From Thiosocius sp963753845 (GTDB taxonomy: Bacteria; Pseudomonadota; Gammaproteobacteria; Chromatiales; Chromatiaceae), in contig CAVWEI010000004.1 of assembly GCA_963753845.1 (NCBI GenBank), positions 62,001-126,000 of the forward strand: a DNA stretch of 64,000 bases. Reading direction: 5' to 3'. The position numbers were made by a program, and so were the translations under genes. Numbering within the stretch: position 1 is the first letter of the stretch; each line of letters begins with the position of its first letter. Shown here piece by piece: positions 46,593 through 54,705 of this stretch. The notes under the pieces are model-generated. The model did no database searches. It was not told where the DNA came from and saw only the letters and a program-made list of their open reading frames with translations.

Positions 46593-46640
46593 AATAGTGA
46601 GTTAAGAATAATTCTTCACAAATAATATTAAGGAAATCAG

Positions 46641-47465
46641 ATGGAAAACGTAGAGGCAATACTCGCCCAGATTCAGGAACTGCTGGCCGTTTACGGCCTC
46701 AAGGTGATCGCCGCCCTGGCAATACTCTTCTTCGGTCGGATCGTTGCCGGCTGGATGCGCAGGATTGTCGAGAGGATGATGACCAAGGGCAAGACCGACC
46801 CAATGATCATCGGCTTTGTCGGCAGCATCATTTACGTCGGCCTGATGGTGTTCGTGGTCCTGGCGGCCCTGGGGCAGCTCGGTATACAGACCACCAGCTT
46901 CATCGCCATCGTGGGTGCCGCGGGCCTGGCCATCGGTCTGGCGCTGCAGGGCTCCCTGGCCAACTTCGCGGCCGGGTTCCTGCTGATCATGTTTCGGCCG
47001 TTCAAGGTTGGCGATTTCATAGAGGGTGCGGGGATCTCCGGCGCCGTCGAGTCGATTCAGATCTTCACCACCACGCTGAAGACGCCGGACAACAAGATGG
47101 TAATCGTGCCCAACGCCAAATTGATGAACGACAACATTACCAACTACTCGGCCAAGGAGACGCGTCGTGTCGATCTCACCGTGGGCGTTTCCTACGATGC
47201 GGATCTCGCCCAGGTCAAACAGATACTGACCGATATCGCGAGCAAGGATGAGCGGGTCAAATCCGATCCGGCACCGTTGATCGCGGTGTCCGAGCTTGCC
47301 GACAACAGTGTCAATCTGGTGATGCGTATGTGGGCGAACACCGGCGACTACTGGGCTGTTTATTTCGACAGCACCGAGGCGGTGAAGCTGCGCCTGGACG
47401 AGGCCGGGATCGGTATCCCCTATCCGCAGCGTGATGTGCACCTGTACGAGCATAAGGTTGCCTGA
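46641..47465 (+). CDS. Small-conductance mechanosensitive channel (MscS family)
   Basis: Three N-terminal helices lead into the pore helix with Gly/Ala packing (AAGLAIGLALQGSLANFAAGFLL) and the MscS beta domain (FRPFKVGDFIEGAG, VIVPNAKLMNDNITNYS). At 274 aa it is close to E. coli MscS. It protects against osmotic downshift. It stands between DUF4197 and AsmA with separate spacing. Confidence 0.95.
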   Translation: MENVEAILAQIQELLAVYGLKVIAALAILFFGRIVAGWMRRIVERMMTKGKTDPMIIGFVGSIIYVGLMVFVVLAALGQLGIQTTSFIAIVGAAGLAIGLALQGSLANFAAGFLLIMFRPFKVGDFIEGAGISGAVESIQIFTTTLKTPDNKMVIVPNAKLMNDNITNYSAKETRRVDLTVGVSYDADLAQVKQILTDIASKDERVKSDPAPLIAVSELADNSVNLVMRMWANTGDYWAVYFDSTEAVKLRLDEAGIGIPYPQRDVHLYEHKVA

Positions 47466-47548
47466 CCGCCGTGTGAGCTAAGTAGGTGCCCTGCGGGGTG
47501 CCATGGATCAAGGGGGGCGGAAACGCCCGCCAAACGTAGGAGTGGCTT

Positions 47549-49714
47549 ATGGCTTCCCTGTTCAAATGGCTGTTCGGCCTGATAATCCTGCTGGTTTTAT
47601 TGGCGGTAGCCGCGGTCGTGATACTGCCGATGGTGGTGGACCCCAACGACTACAAGCCGCAGATCGTGCAGGCGGCCAAGGAAAAGCTGGGTCGTGACCT
47701 CGCCATAGAGCAGGACCTGAGTCTTTCGGTGTTCCCCTGGCTGGGGATCGAGACCGGCGGCGTCCGGGTCGGCAATGCGCCAGGTTTTTCAGAGCAGCCA
47801 TTTGCCGAGATAGATCAGCTCGGTCTCAAGGTGAAACTGATGCCCCTGTTGAGTCGCCAGGTCGAGGTTGACACCCTGGTGGTCAAGGGCCTGCGCCTGA
47901 ACCTCGAAAAGGATGCCAAGGGCAAGACGAACTGGGATGACCTGGCGGGTGGTCAACAGCCCGACGAGCCGTCTCAGCCGGACAAGCCTGCACCCGCCGG
48001 GAAAGAGACTGCAGAAGCATCACCGCTGGCGCTGAGCGTGCAGGGTGTGCAGATCGAGGATGCGCGGATTTCCTGGGATGACCGCGAGGCGGGTCAGAAA
48101 TACGTGCTTGACGGCGTTCGCATTGTGACCGGTGCATTGGCCCCTGGCGCCACGGTACCGGTCGAGGCCGGCGTCACCTTCCGCAGCAGCGAACCGGCGA
48201 TGACCCTCGAGGCCGACCTGGTTGCCGATGTCAGCAGTGATGCCGACCTGGCCATCTTCCGGATTGCCGGCCTGGTACTGAATCTCGACGCAAAGGGTGA
48301 AGGCCTTCCCGAGGGCGGCGCCAAGCTGACGCTGAAGACCGATCTGCTTGCCGATACCGCGGCCGATACCCTGAAACTGGAGAAGCTCGAGATCAGCGGC
48401 CCGGCAATGGCCGCGAGTGGCGAGGTCTCGGTGACTGCACTGCAGACCAACCCGGCGGCCAAGGGCAATCTGAAGATTGCCGAGACGAACCTGAAGACGC
48501 TGGCCTCGATGTTCGCCAGCCCGATCGAAACGACCGATCCACAGGCCTTGATGCGGGCCAGCGGGGATCTGGATTTCGTCTACGCGGACGGCGCATTGAA
48601 GCTTGATCCACTCAAGATCCGGCTGGACGATTCCAGTCTCAGCGGTTACCTGCACCTGTTGGACACCCAAGGTCCGGTGGTGCGGACCAGGATGGACCTC
48701 GACCAGATTGATCTTGACCGTTACATGCCGCCCTCAGCGGCCCCCGGGGCTACGCCGGTTGCTGCTGCACCGGCATCTCCCGAAGCCACGGCCGGCGCGA
48801 AGCCGGCTGTGCCCGCACAGGCACAGTCGCCGGCGCAGGACGATCCGTTTGCCGCGTTGCGCACCCTCGACTTTGTAGGTGAATTCAAGATCGGCCAACT
48901 CAAGATCAGCAATGCCCGGATGAGCAACGTCACCACCAAGGTGGTGTCCAGCAAGGGTGTGCTCAAGGTCGATCCGATGTCGGCCAATCTGTACGAAGGT
49001 CAGTTCAATGGCAGCACGGTATTGGATGCCAGCGGCAAGACCCCGAAGTTGAGCGCGAAGAACCACCTCACCGGTATCCAGATCGGCGGTCTGCTAAAGG
49101 ACGTCGCTGGTGAGGAGCGTCTGAGCGGGCGTGGCGAGTTACATACCGATGTGAGCGTGGTTGGTTCGAGCGAGGCCGAGATCCGTCGCAGCCTGAATGG
49201 CAGCTCGCGATTTTCATTCAAGGATGGTGCCCTGAAGGGCGTGAATATCGCCCAGATCGTACGTGAAGGCAGCAGCCGGCTGGGATTGGGCGATGACAAG
49301 CTCGATACGGGGACGCCGGGGCAGACCGATTTCACCGAGATCAGTGCCTCCATGACGATGACCAACGGCGTGATCAGGAATCAGGACCTGCGTGCCAGTT
49401 CCCCATTGCTACGCATCGAGGGCAAGGGCGAAGTCGATCTTCCCAGCGACAAGATCGACTATCTTATCGTCACCGAGCTGGTGAACTCACTTGCGGGCCA
49501 GGGCGGCAAGACCCGGGATCAGCTCGCGGGCATCCCGATTCCAGTGCGCGTGAGCGGACCGCTGAGTGAGCCAAAGTACCGGCCGGATCTCGAGGCCGCA
49601 CTGAGCTCCGTCGCCAAGGCCAAACTCGAAGCAAAGCAGGAGGAAGTCACCAAGCAGGTAGAGGAAAAGGCCAAGGCAAAGCTTGGCGATGCGCTCAAAG
49701 GTCTTTTCAAGTAG
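47549..49714 (+). CDS. AsmA family protein
   Basis: An N-terminal helix (residues about 6-28) anchors a large periplasmic domain of 721 aa built of repeated beta strands. The AsmA N-terminal segment DPNDYKPQIVQAAKEKLGRDL and the AsmA C-terminal region (RGELHTDVSVVGSSEAEIRRSLNGS, FSFKDGALKGVNIAQIVR) are present, with an Ala/Pro-rich linker around residues 390-430. AsmA-like proteins are bridge-like proteins implicated in phospholipid traffic to the outer membrane. The C-terminus has a Lys/Glu-rich helix. Confidence 0.9.
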   Translation: MASLFKWLFGLIILLVLLAVAAVVILPMVVDPNDYKPQIVQAAKEKLGRDLAIEQDLSLSVFPWLGIETGGVRVGNAPGFSEQPFAEIDQLGLKVKLMPLLSRQVEVDTLVVKGLRLNLEKDAKGKTNWDDLAGGQQPDEPSQPDKPAPAGKETAEASPLALSVQGVQIEDARISWDDREAGQKYVLDGVRIVTGALAPGATVPVEAGVTFRSSEPAMTLEADLVADVSSDADLAIFRIAGLVLNLDAKGEGLPEGGAKLTLKTDLLADTAADTLKLEKLEISGPAMAASGEVSVTALQTNPAAKGNLKIAETNLKTLASMFASPIETTDPQALMRASGDLDFVYADGALKLDPLKIRLDDSSLSGYLHLLDTQGPVVRTRMDLDQIDLDRYMPPSAAPGATPVAAAPASPEATAGAKPAVPAQAQSPAQDDPFAALRTLDFVGEFKIGQLKISNARMSNVTTKVVSSKGVLKVDPMSANLYEGQFNGSTVLDASGKTPKLSAKNHLTGIQIGGLLKDVAGEERLSGRGELHTDVSVVGSSEAEIRRSLNGSSRFSFKDGALKGVNIAQIVREGSSRLGLGDDKLDTGTPGQTDFTEISASMTMTNGVIRNQDLRASSPLLRIEGKGEVDLPSDKIDYLIVTELVNSLAGQGGKTRDQLAGIPIPVRVSGPLSEPKYRPDLEAALSSVAKAKLEAKQEEVTKQVEEKAKAKLGDALKGLFK

Positions 49715-49746
49715 TCATCCGGGGCGGTCCCGAACGGCTTTTTTGA

Positions 49747-49764
49747 AGCGCGGGTTATCCCGCG
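49747..49764. other. Hairpin between convergent genes
   Basis: A perfect 7-bp inverted repeat GCGCGGG-TTAT-CCCGCGC lies between the AsmA and methyltransferase stop codons. There is a T6 run just before it on the plus strand but none after it in either direction, so it is a weak terminator candidate at best. Confidence 0.35.
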
Positions 49765-49769
49765 CCGTC

Positions 49770-50603
49770 CTATTTCTCTGCGGTCAGGTAACAGATCCAG
49801 CCGGCATCCGCCTCGGCGTGGGTGGCCGGCTTGAAGTCGCCGTCCGCCTCCCCGCGCTTGTCCCATCCCTGCCAGTACACCGTGACGTTCCGGAAGCCGC
49901 ATTCTTCGAGCAGGTCACGTACCTCGGGCAGCGTCCAAAGGCGCCAGTGATAGCTGAATGCCTTGCGCATCTTGGAGCCATCCGCGAGGGTGAAGTGGAT
50001 ATGGCACTCCATTGCGTGTGAGATCGGGTCGAACGCCGCCTGTTCCCAGATATAGGTGAATCCCCTGTCGCCGTCGTCGATCTCGCGCTCCTCGACGATC
50101 TCCTTGTGGCTGTCATAACCACCGTAGGCGTCGAGAAAGAAGATGCCGTCTTCCTTGAGCGCGTCATGCACGCTTTTGAAATATTGTTTCAGCGTACCGC
50201 GCTCCTTCAGCAGCCAGTAGCTGAAGTTCATCGCCGATATGATATCGGGCTGTTCGGTCTTGGCTTCGAGCACGTTTTGCTGCAGCAGGGTAATGCGTTC
50301 GCGTTGCTTCCCGCTCAGGCGGGCGAGGTTGTTGTCGCGGCCCCAGTTCAACACTTCAGGGTCGAGGTCGATACCGATCGCACGCCGCTTGCTCCCGCGC
50401 TTGACCCATTCGCAGCATACGTTGGCGGTGCCACAGAAGTCTTCGCGCAACACCCTGGCCTTTCGCTTGCGCAGGCGCCTGAATGCCTCATCGACAAAAT
50501 CGATCTCGGCCTCCGCACACTGTACCGAGAGCTCATACAATTGGTGGCGGTCGGCCTTGGAGGCGAGGGTGGATCTTCTTCGACGCTTTTCGTTCTTTTT
50601 CAT
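49770..50603 (-). CDS. Class I SAM-dependent methyltransferase
   Basis: This 277-aa protein has a Lys/Arg-rich N-terminus (KKNEKRRRRS). The Rossmann motif I is degenerate (LREDFCGTANVCCEWVKRG), motif II is AIGIDLDPEVL, and IISAMNFSYWLLKERG and EDGIFFLDAYGGYDS follow. The family is a conserved methyltransferase group with unknown substrate. ATG 50603 is preceded by an A+G-rich sequence. It is divergent from the YbaK-type gene. Confidence 0.8.
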   Translation of the reverse strand: MKKNEKRRRRSTLASKADRHQLYELSVQCAEAEIDFVDEAFRRLRKRKARVLREDFCGTANVCCEWVKRGSKRRAIGIDLDPEVLNWGRDNNLARLSGKQRERITLLQQNVLEAKTEQPDIISAMNFSYWLLKERGTLKQYFKSVHDALKEDGIFFLDAYGGYDSHKEIVEEREIDDGDRGFTYIWEQAAFDPISHAMECHIHFTLADGSKMRKAFSYHWRLWTLPEVRDLLEECGFRNVTVYWQGWDKRGEADGDFKPATHAEADAGWICYLTAEK

Positions 50604-50775
50604 ACTGCTGCCTGGCCCATTGCTATAAAAAAACGCTGACTATACTTGAATGGATCGGCAAAGCCCCGCTGACCGTGTGTCGGAAAAGGGGTGGTTTGGT
50701 CTCCCTGAACGGAGGCTTTGCCGTGAGGCGGGGCGAACAGCCCTGGTGAAACATAAGAAACTGGAGGAATGAGCA

Positions 50776-51246
50776 ATGGGCGTTGCAGCGACGCTCCGGG
50801 AATACCTGGAGAGCCGTGGCTTGGCATACGACGTAGTCGAGCACCCACACACCGATTCGGCGATGCGTGCTGCCGAGGCGGCGCATGTGCCAGGCGACCA
50901 GGTGGCCAAACCGGTCCTGCTTGGTGATGATCACAGTTATCTCCTTGCCGTTATCCCGGCGACTCACCGCCTGGAGCTGGATCGGCTGAACCAGATGATG
51001 GCGCGCAGCCTGGAGATGCTCCCGGAGGACGAGATCGAGGCCACCTTCTCGGACTGCGAGCGCGGCGCGATACCGGCCATAGGCGAACCCTACGGAGTCG
51101 ATGTCATCGTGGATCAGACCCTGGTCCATCAGCCAGATGTCTATTTCGAATCCGGTGACCACGAGCACCTGATCCACATGCAGGGCGACGTGTTCCGGGG
51201 CCTGATGGAGCATGTGCCCCGAGTGCACGTCAGTCATCACCTCTGA
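50776..51246 (+). CDS. YbaK/ProX-type aminoacyl-tRNA deacylase, paralogue 1
   Basis: This trans-editing deacylase domain of 156 aa has the conserved Lys in VAKPVLL (near residue 45) and the motif CERGAIPAIGEPYGV corresponding to the family GxxxP region. It removes mischarged amino acids from tRNA in well-studied members (YbaK, ProXp). A clear paralogue with the same length lies at 56370. AAACTGGAGGAATG precedes the ATG. Confidence 0.88.
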   Translation: MGVAATLREYLESRGLAYDVVEHPHTDSAMRAAEAAHVPGDQVAKPVLLGDDHSYLLAVIPATHRLELDRLNQMMARSLEMLPEDEIEATFSDCERGAIPAIGEPYGVDVIVDQTLVHQPDVYFESGDHEHLIHMQGDVFRGLMEHVPRVHVSHHL

Positions 51247-51360
51247 ACCTGGCCCGACGGCCGCGCGCGTATTGCGCCGGGGCCGCGTCTGGTTTAGTCT
51301 TGCGCGCCTTGTTTCCGCGCAACGGCTGCTTTTTGCCCTCACCTGCGCGCGAGCAATCCC

Positions 51361-51451
51361 GGAGAGGTGTCTGAGCGGTTGAAAGAGCACGCCTGGAAAG
51401 TGTGTATAGGTTAATAGCCTATCGAGGGTTCGAATCCCTCCCTCTCCGCCA
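51361..51451 (+). tRNA. tRNA-Ser (anticodon GGA)
   Basis: The sequence runs from GGAGAGGTGTCTGAGCGG to the encoded CCA at 51449-51451. The 7-bp acceptor stem GGAGAGG/CCTCTCC, anticodon loop CTGGAAA (anticodon GGA), long variable arm and GGGTTCGAATCCC T arm are clear. It is the parent of several 3'-end copies downstream. Confidence 0.96.
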
Positions 51452-51490
51452 ATAAAGCAAAAAGCCCCCGTGCGGGGCTTTTTGCTTTAT
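51452..51490 (+). terminator. 17-bp hairpin terminator after tRNA-Ser
   Basis: Directly after the CCA a perfect 17-bp stem (51452-51468 with 51474-51490) encloses a five-base loop; the core is AAAAAGCCCC/GGGGCTTTTT, so the terminator works on either strand. A second 17-bp hairpin of the same plan with a different stem sequence is at 51625-51663. Confidence 0.9.
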
Positions 51491-51512
51491 CAGGGGCAGG
51501 GCGGTTTGATGA

Positions 51513-51625
51513 GAACCCTTCTGGTTCGACAAGGAGCAGCGTAGCTGCGACGAAGAACGTTGCCGTTTTGCGGCAACGGCCCGAAGGGCGAGCGCGCAGC
51601 GCGAGTAATCCCTCCCTCTCCGCCA
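51513..51625 (+). repeat. Structured repeat unit A ending in a tRNA-Ser 3'-end copy
   Basis: Five short hairpins follow one another: GAACC/GGTTC, GCAGC-GTA-GCTGC, GTTGCCG/CGGCAAC, GCCC-GAA-GGGC and CGCG-CAG-CGCG. The unit ends with the last 19 bases of tRNA-Ser (AATCCCTCCCTCTCCGCCA, 51607-51625). Unit B has the same order and loops with different but still complementary stems. Confidence 0.75.
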
Positions 51626-51663
51626 AATACAAAAAGGCCCCTGCATGGGGCCTTTTTGTATTT
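51625..51663 (+). terminator. Second 17-bp hairpin terminator
   Basis: A perfect 17-bp stem (51625-51641 with 51647-51663) with a five-base loop follows the second tRNA 3'-end copy, exactly as the first one follows the real tRNA. The core is AAAAAGGCCCC/GGGGCCTTTTT. Confidence 0.85.
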
Positions 51664-51683
51664 TCGGCTCCGAGTTAAGGATT

Positions 51684-51809
51684 CGAACCCTCGATTTCAA
51701 AATGTCGGTTCGACAAGCCGACGCTTGGCGTCGGCGCCGAACGCCGGCATTGCCGGCGCCCCGAAGGGGTGAGCTGCGTTGCAGCGAATCCATCCCTCCC
51801 TCTCCGCCA
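51684..51809 (+). repeat. Structured repeat unit B ending in a tRNA-Ser 3'-end copy
   Basis: Hairpins in order are CGAACC/GGTTCG, GCCGACGC-TTG-GCGTCGGC, CGCCGGC-ATT-GCCGGCG, CCCC-GAA-GGGG and GCTGC-GTT-GCAGC, then CGAATCC and ATCCCTCCCTCTCCGCCA (51792-51809). The loop and linker bases (GTTCGACAA, GAAC, CCGAAGG, GAG) match unit A while nearly every stem differs by compensating changes. Confidence 0.75.
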
Positions 51810-52099
51810 ATGTTTCGATAGGAACAGGGAAATAGGGGTTCCAAGAAGCCCGCGGTGCGTTATCGGTTGGGTGAAGAGAATCTTCGCACACTCAGTAAGT
51901 TGATCTTCCCGGCGAGCCGTCCTGGCGCGTCGATCTGGTTCGAGTTAGACACGATTTTCCATTGTCTCCGGCCCAGTCTTCGAGTGCGGCCACGCGCATA
52001 TAGGTCTGCTCGGATTGGGCTGAGTGGTCGCTGCGGGCCCTGCCGTCTGCAGTTCTGCTGCCTCATTCAAATCAGGTTCGAAGGCGGGACGAAATCAAC
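51810..52099. other. Region without a recognised gene between the repeat array and the toxin gene
   Basis: I see no supported reading frame or clear signal. The sequence is not obviously repetitive. Confidence 0.3.
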
Positions 52100-52603
52100 T
52101 CAATCAACCAGGCGGGTGACGGAGTCCATCGGCAGGAATAGCTTGAGTGGTTGGCTGGGCAGGGCGATGAAGCCAAATTGCCGATAGAACGCGGCTGCCC
52201 GTTCATTCAGCGCGTCGACGACCACGGCGTAGACGGCCATTACCTGACAGGCCTGGGCGATGCGCTGCAAGGCATCGGCGAGCAGGACTGCACCGAGTCC
52301 CTTGCCTTGGTGGGATTCGGCAACGGCCAGCCGCCCCAGCAGGACCACCGGAACCGGATACTTGGGAAGTCGGCGTCGAGACTCCTCTGGCAGGTCAGTG
52401 GCAGCCAGGCCGCCGGCGCTGAGGCTGTAGTATGCAATCACCGTTTGCGGTGCGTCTGGAGATGAGGCGACGAACACCCGGTTCACTCGTCGCCTGACGT
52501 CCTGGCTGGCGTATCGGTGCAGGTATTGGTTGAGGGAATCTTCGCCGCAGTCGAAGGACTCCCGCTCGTGCTGTTTGCCGAGCGGCACGATAATGAGGTC
52601 CAA
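52100..52603 (-). CDS. GNAT-type toxin acetyltransferase of a DUF1778/GNAT pair
   Basis: This acetyltransferase probably acetylates the amino group of charged tRNAs, as shown for TacT and AtaT toxins. Family features are FDCGEDSLNQYLHRYASQD near the start, the acetyl-CoA loop SHQGKGLGAVLLADAL (Q/RxxGxG/A) near residue 100, and the catalytic Tyr region FYRQFGFIALP near the end. TTG 52603 is the start, with AAGGGG seven bases upstream; the gene follows its antitoxin by 11 bases. Confidence 0.88.
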   Translation of the reverse strand: MDLIIVPLGKQHERESFDCGEDSLNQYLHRYASQDVRRRVNRVFVASSPDAPQTVIAYYSLSAGGLAATDLPEESRRRLPKYPVPVVLLGRLAVAESHQGKGLGAVLLADALQRIAQACQVMAVYAVVVDALNERAAAFYRQFGFIALPSQPLKLFLPMDSVTRLVD

Positions 52604-52614
52604 GCGGATGCCCC

Positions 52615-52899
52615 TTACCGCCGGACGCGTTTCTTGTGTTCGGCAAAGGCCCGCTTGAGCTTGGCGCTGGGCTGGGGGGGATTTTCCAGGGCGTTCAGAA
52701 ACACCCCCCAATCGGCCTCGTTCAGCGTGAGGGTCTCGTGCTCGTGGATCACCTCATCGGCTGCATGCAGCGCTTGGCCGAGTACAAATTCCGACAGGCT
52801 CTTGTGTGCATAGGCAGCCGCCCGCTCCAGCTTCTGCTTGGCGAGTGTGTCGAGACGGATGTGCATGCGGTCCTGCTTGACGGTTTCGGCGTTGGCCAT
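52615..52899 (-). CDS. DUF1778-family antitoxin (ribbon-helix-helix)
   Basis: This 94-aa antitoxin has an N-terminal ribbon-helix-helix DNA-binding region (DRMHIRLDTLAKQKLERAAAYAHKSLSEFVLGQAL). The C-terminal part wraps the toxin (ADWGVFLNALENPP). ATG 52899 has GGAG eight bases upstream. It precedes the toxin, as is usual for autoregulated type II pairs. Confidence 0.9.
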   Translation of the reverse strand: MANAETVKQDRMHIRLDTLAKQKLERAAAYAHKSLSEFVLGQALHAADEVIHEHETLTLNEADWGVFLNALENPPQPSAKLKRAFAEHKKRVRR

Positions 52900-52928
52900 G
52901 GGGGATATCTCCAATCAATTGCGCAAGC

Positions 52929-52947
52929 GTACGCCAAATGTGCGTAC
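52929..52947 (-). promoter_or_regulatory. Inverted-repeat operator upstream of the toxin-antitoxin operon
   Basis: GTACGC (52929-52934) and GCGTAC (52942-52947) form a perfect inverted repeat seven bases apart, 30 bases before the antitoxin start. Ribbon-helix-helix antitoxins bind such sites to repress their own promoter. Confidence 0.55.
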
Positions 52948-53080
52948 AATACAATGAAATGGGCGGCCTCCAAGTTTCTGGTGAGCACGGTATCGCTGCA
53001 CGTTGTCCGAAGGTGATAGACATGATCTGGACACGGTGGCTTCGCAAGTCATTGAAATGCGTGAAAACACCGAATGTTCT

Positions 53081-53150
53081 AATCCCTCCCTCTCCTATAA
53101 TAAGAACAGCTGGTTACAAAATCGCAGGAACCCTCGATCCGGAAGGTTCC
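53081..53150 (+). repeat. Partial tRNA-Ser 3'-end copy and hairpin remnant
   Basis: AATCCCTCCCTCTCC at 53081-53095 matches the tRNA-Ser T-arm/acceptor junction and stops before GCCA. About 30 bases later GGAACC-CTCGATCC-GGAA-GGTTCC (53127-53150) has the same form as the first hairpin of units A and B. It looks like the far border of a tRNA-linked islet. Confidence 0.45.
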
Positions 53151-53384
53151 CGTATCAACAAGCTGCATGGAATCAACAACGTACTGGATCTAGCCTATCC
53201 TGCCCCAGCGGTTTTTACAGCCAGTCGGACACGATTGCAGACACCGTTTTCAAACTTGTTGCCTCGCTGGCTGGTCAGTCAACGAGTTTCGTTTTCGATA
53301 GGGTATCGAGTACCCCTATGAGCCGCCGCTTGGCTCTGTGTTTTGTCCGCAGCCCTTCCAACAGCCCACACCAATCTTCTAGCC

Positions 53385-54035
53385 TACAAAGGGAGGCCCC
53401 CAGCTCAGCCGGGGAGGCAGTAGCAGTTTGACGTATCCGGGAGTCCATCGGGGAGACTCCGAATCGTGAGCCGCCAAAGCACACGAAGAGGAGAGATCCC
53501 GATGGACGAGTACAAGAGCCTAAGTCACACCGTGTGGGAGTGTAAATATCACGTGGTTTTCATTCCGAAATGTCGACGCAAGACGCTGTATGGTCAATTG
53601 CGACAGTATTTGGGAGAGGTATTCCGCCGACTGGCGGAGCAGAAAGAAAGCCGGATAGAGGAAGGGCATCTGATGCCCGATCACGTACACATGATGATAT
53701 CAATACCGCCAAAGTATGCGGTGTCACAGGTAGTGGGATACATCAAGGGCAAGAGCGCGATACATCTTGCGCGGGTGTACGGCGAGAGGAAACGGAACTT
53801 CGTGGGTCAGCATTTCTGGGTCCGCGGGTACTTCGTATCAACGGTGGGCAGGAATGAGGCGGTGATACGAGCGTACATTCGGAACCAGGAGCAAGAGGAC
53901 CGGCGCCTAAATCAGATGGAAATTTGGCGCTGAGTAGCCGCCTTCAGGTGGCGCCATGAGAGGGGCCGCGTAGTGTCCCCGACAGCCGCTTTGAGCGGCT
54001 CACAAATTGAAAGCCCCCGGCTTTGCCGGGGGATG
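53385..54035 (+). mobile_element. IS200-type insertion sequence (approximate limits)
   Basis: The element holds one transposase gene between subterminal hairpins: an imperfect one near 53392-53418 (GGCCCCCAGCTCAGCCGGGG) and a perfect one at 54014-54032 (CCCCCGGC-TTT-GCCGGGGG). IS200/IS605 elements move as single-stranded DNA and recognise such hairpins. Exact ends and the target tetranucleotide are not determined. Confidence 0.7.
53502..53933 (+). CDS. tnpA: IS200/IS605-family transposase TnpA
   Basis: This Y1-HUH single-strand transposase of 143 aa has the HUH motif HVHMM near residue 66, the catalytic Tyr in YIRNQE near residue 126, and family segments CKYHVVFIPKCRRKTLYG and GHLMPDHVH. GAGGAGAG precedes the ATG. 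The gene appears intact, so the element may be active. Confidence 0.93.
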   Translation: MDEYKSLSHTVWECKYHVVFIPKCRRKTLYGQLRQYLGEVFRRLAEQKESRIEEGHLMPDHVHMMISIPPKYAVSQVVGYIKGKSAIHLARVYGERKRNFVGQHFWVRGYFVSTVGRNEAVIRAYIRNQEQEDRRLNQMEIWR

Positions 54036-54203
54036 GTTACCCGACGCTTGTCGGCGCCCCGGACGCGTGGGCCTGCATCGGCGGCGAATCGAGCCACTGC
54101 GCTTCGACGAAAATCGCAGGCAAGCAGTCCTTGATTACGGGAGCGGTAGCACCCATGTAGCCATGTAGCATAGTGGTAAGTCTCAAGTACCCGGAGCAGA
54201 TCG

Positions 54204-54518
54204 ATGAACCATATCCAAGACTCCTCGGCCGGCGGAAAACCCCTGTGGGGCCGTATCGTCAGCATGTTGGTATTGGGTCTTTCCTATGCGGTTGCGGAGG
54301 CCGTACTTGTCGCAATGGTCATCGGGCAGCTGCTGTTCCTGGTATTCGGCAAGAAGCAGAACGAGCCGTTGAAAAGGGTAGGCCAACAGGTATCCGCTTA
54401 CATCTACCAGATCCTGCTGTTTCTGACCTTCAACACTGAGCATCGCCCGTTTCCCTACCAGGGTTGGGGTGAAGATGGTGGTACTTCGGTCATCGTCCCG
54501 GACCGCGATCAACCCTGA
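54204..54518 (+). CDS. DUF4389 family membrane protein
   Basis: This 104-aa protein has one or two helices (residues 16-45, IVSMLVLGLSYAVAEAVLVAMVIGQLLFLV) and the DUF4389 tail QQVSAYIYQILLFLTFNTEHRPFPY. Function is unknown. It starts just downstream of the insertion sequence and has its own upstream region. Confidence 0.75.
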   Translation: MNHIQDSSAGGKPLWGRIVSMLVLGLSYAVAEAVLVAMVIGQLLFLVFGKKQNEPLKRVGQQVSAYIYQILLFLTFNTEHRPFPYQGWGEDGGTSVIVPDRDQP

Positions 54519-54705
54519 GCGGTTCTAGATCGTATAGACACCCTACACCCATGACCTATTTTGGTAGGGGGGCGTTGACAAGCGGCGGTGGTTGCAACGG
54601 TGGACTTGACACTTGGACAGCACCCAAGGTCTCCGGTTTTACCTCGGTGAATAGTCAAAGCCATGCAAGACCATGGCAGCCGAGGAACGGCGGCGAGGAG
54701 AGATC

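Noticed and set aside
51490..51810. CRISPR array
   Set aside because: There are only two or three units, they are hairpin series with variable stems rather than constant repeats with unique spacers, and no cas gene is present.
51411..51900. Minus-strand proteins translated from the tRNA-Ser repeats (containing AEREGFEPS)
   Set aside because: This peptide comes from the antisense strand of the tRNA T arm and is a known kind of false gene call. The frames cross terminators and hairpins.
54035..54140. Third structured repeat unit just after the insertion sequence
   Set aside because: CCGACGCTTGTCGG resembles one hairpin of unit B, but the rest of the series and the tRNA end are missing, so the resemblance may be chance.
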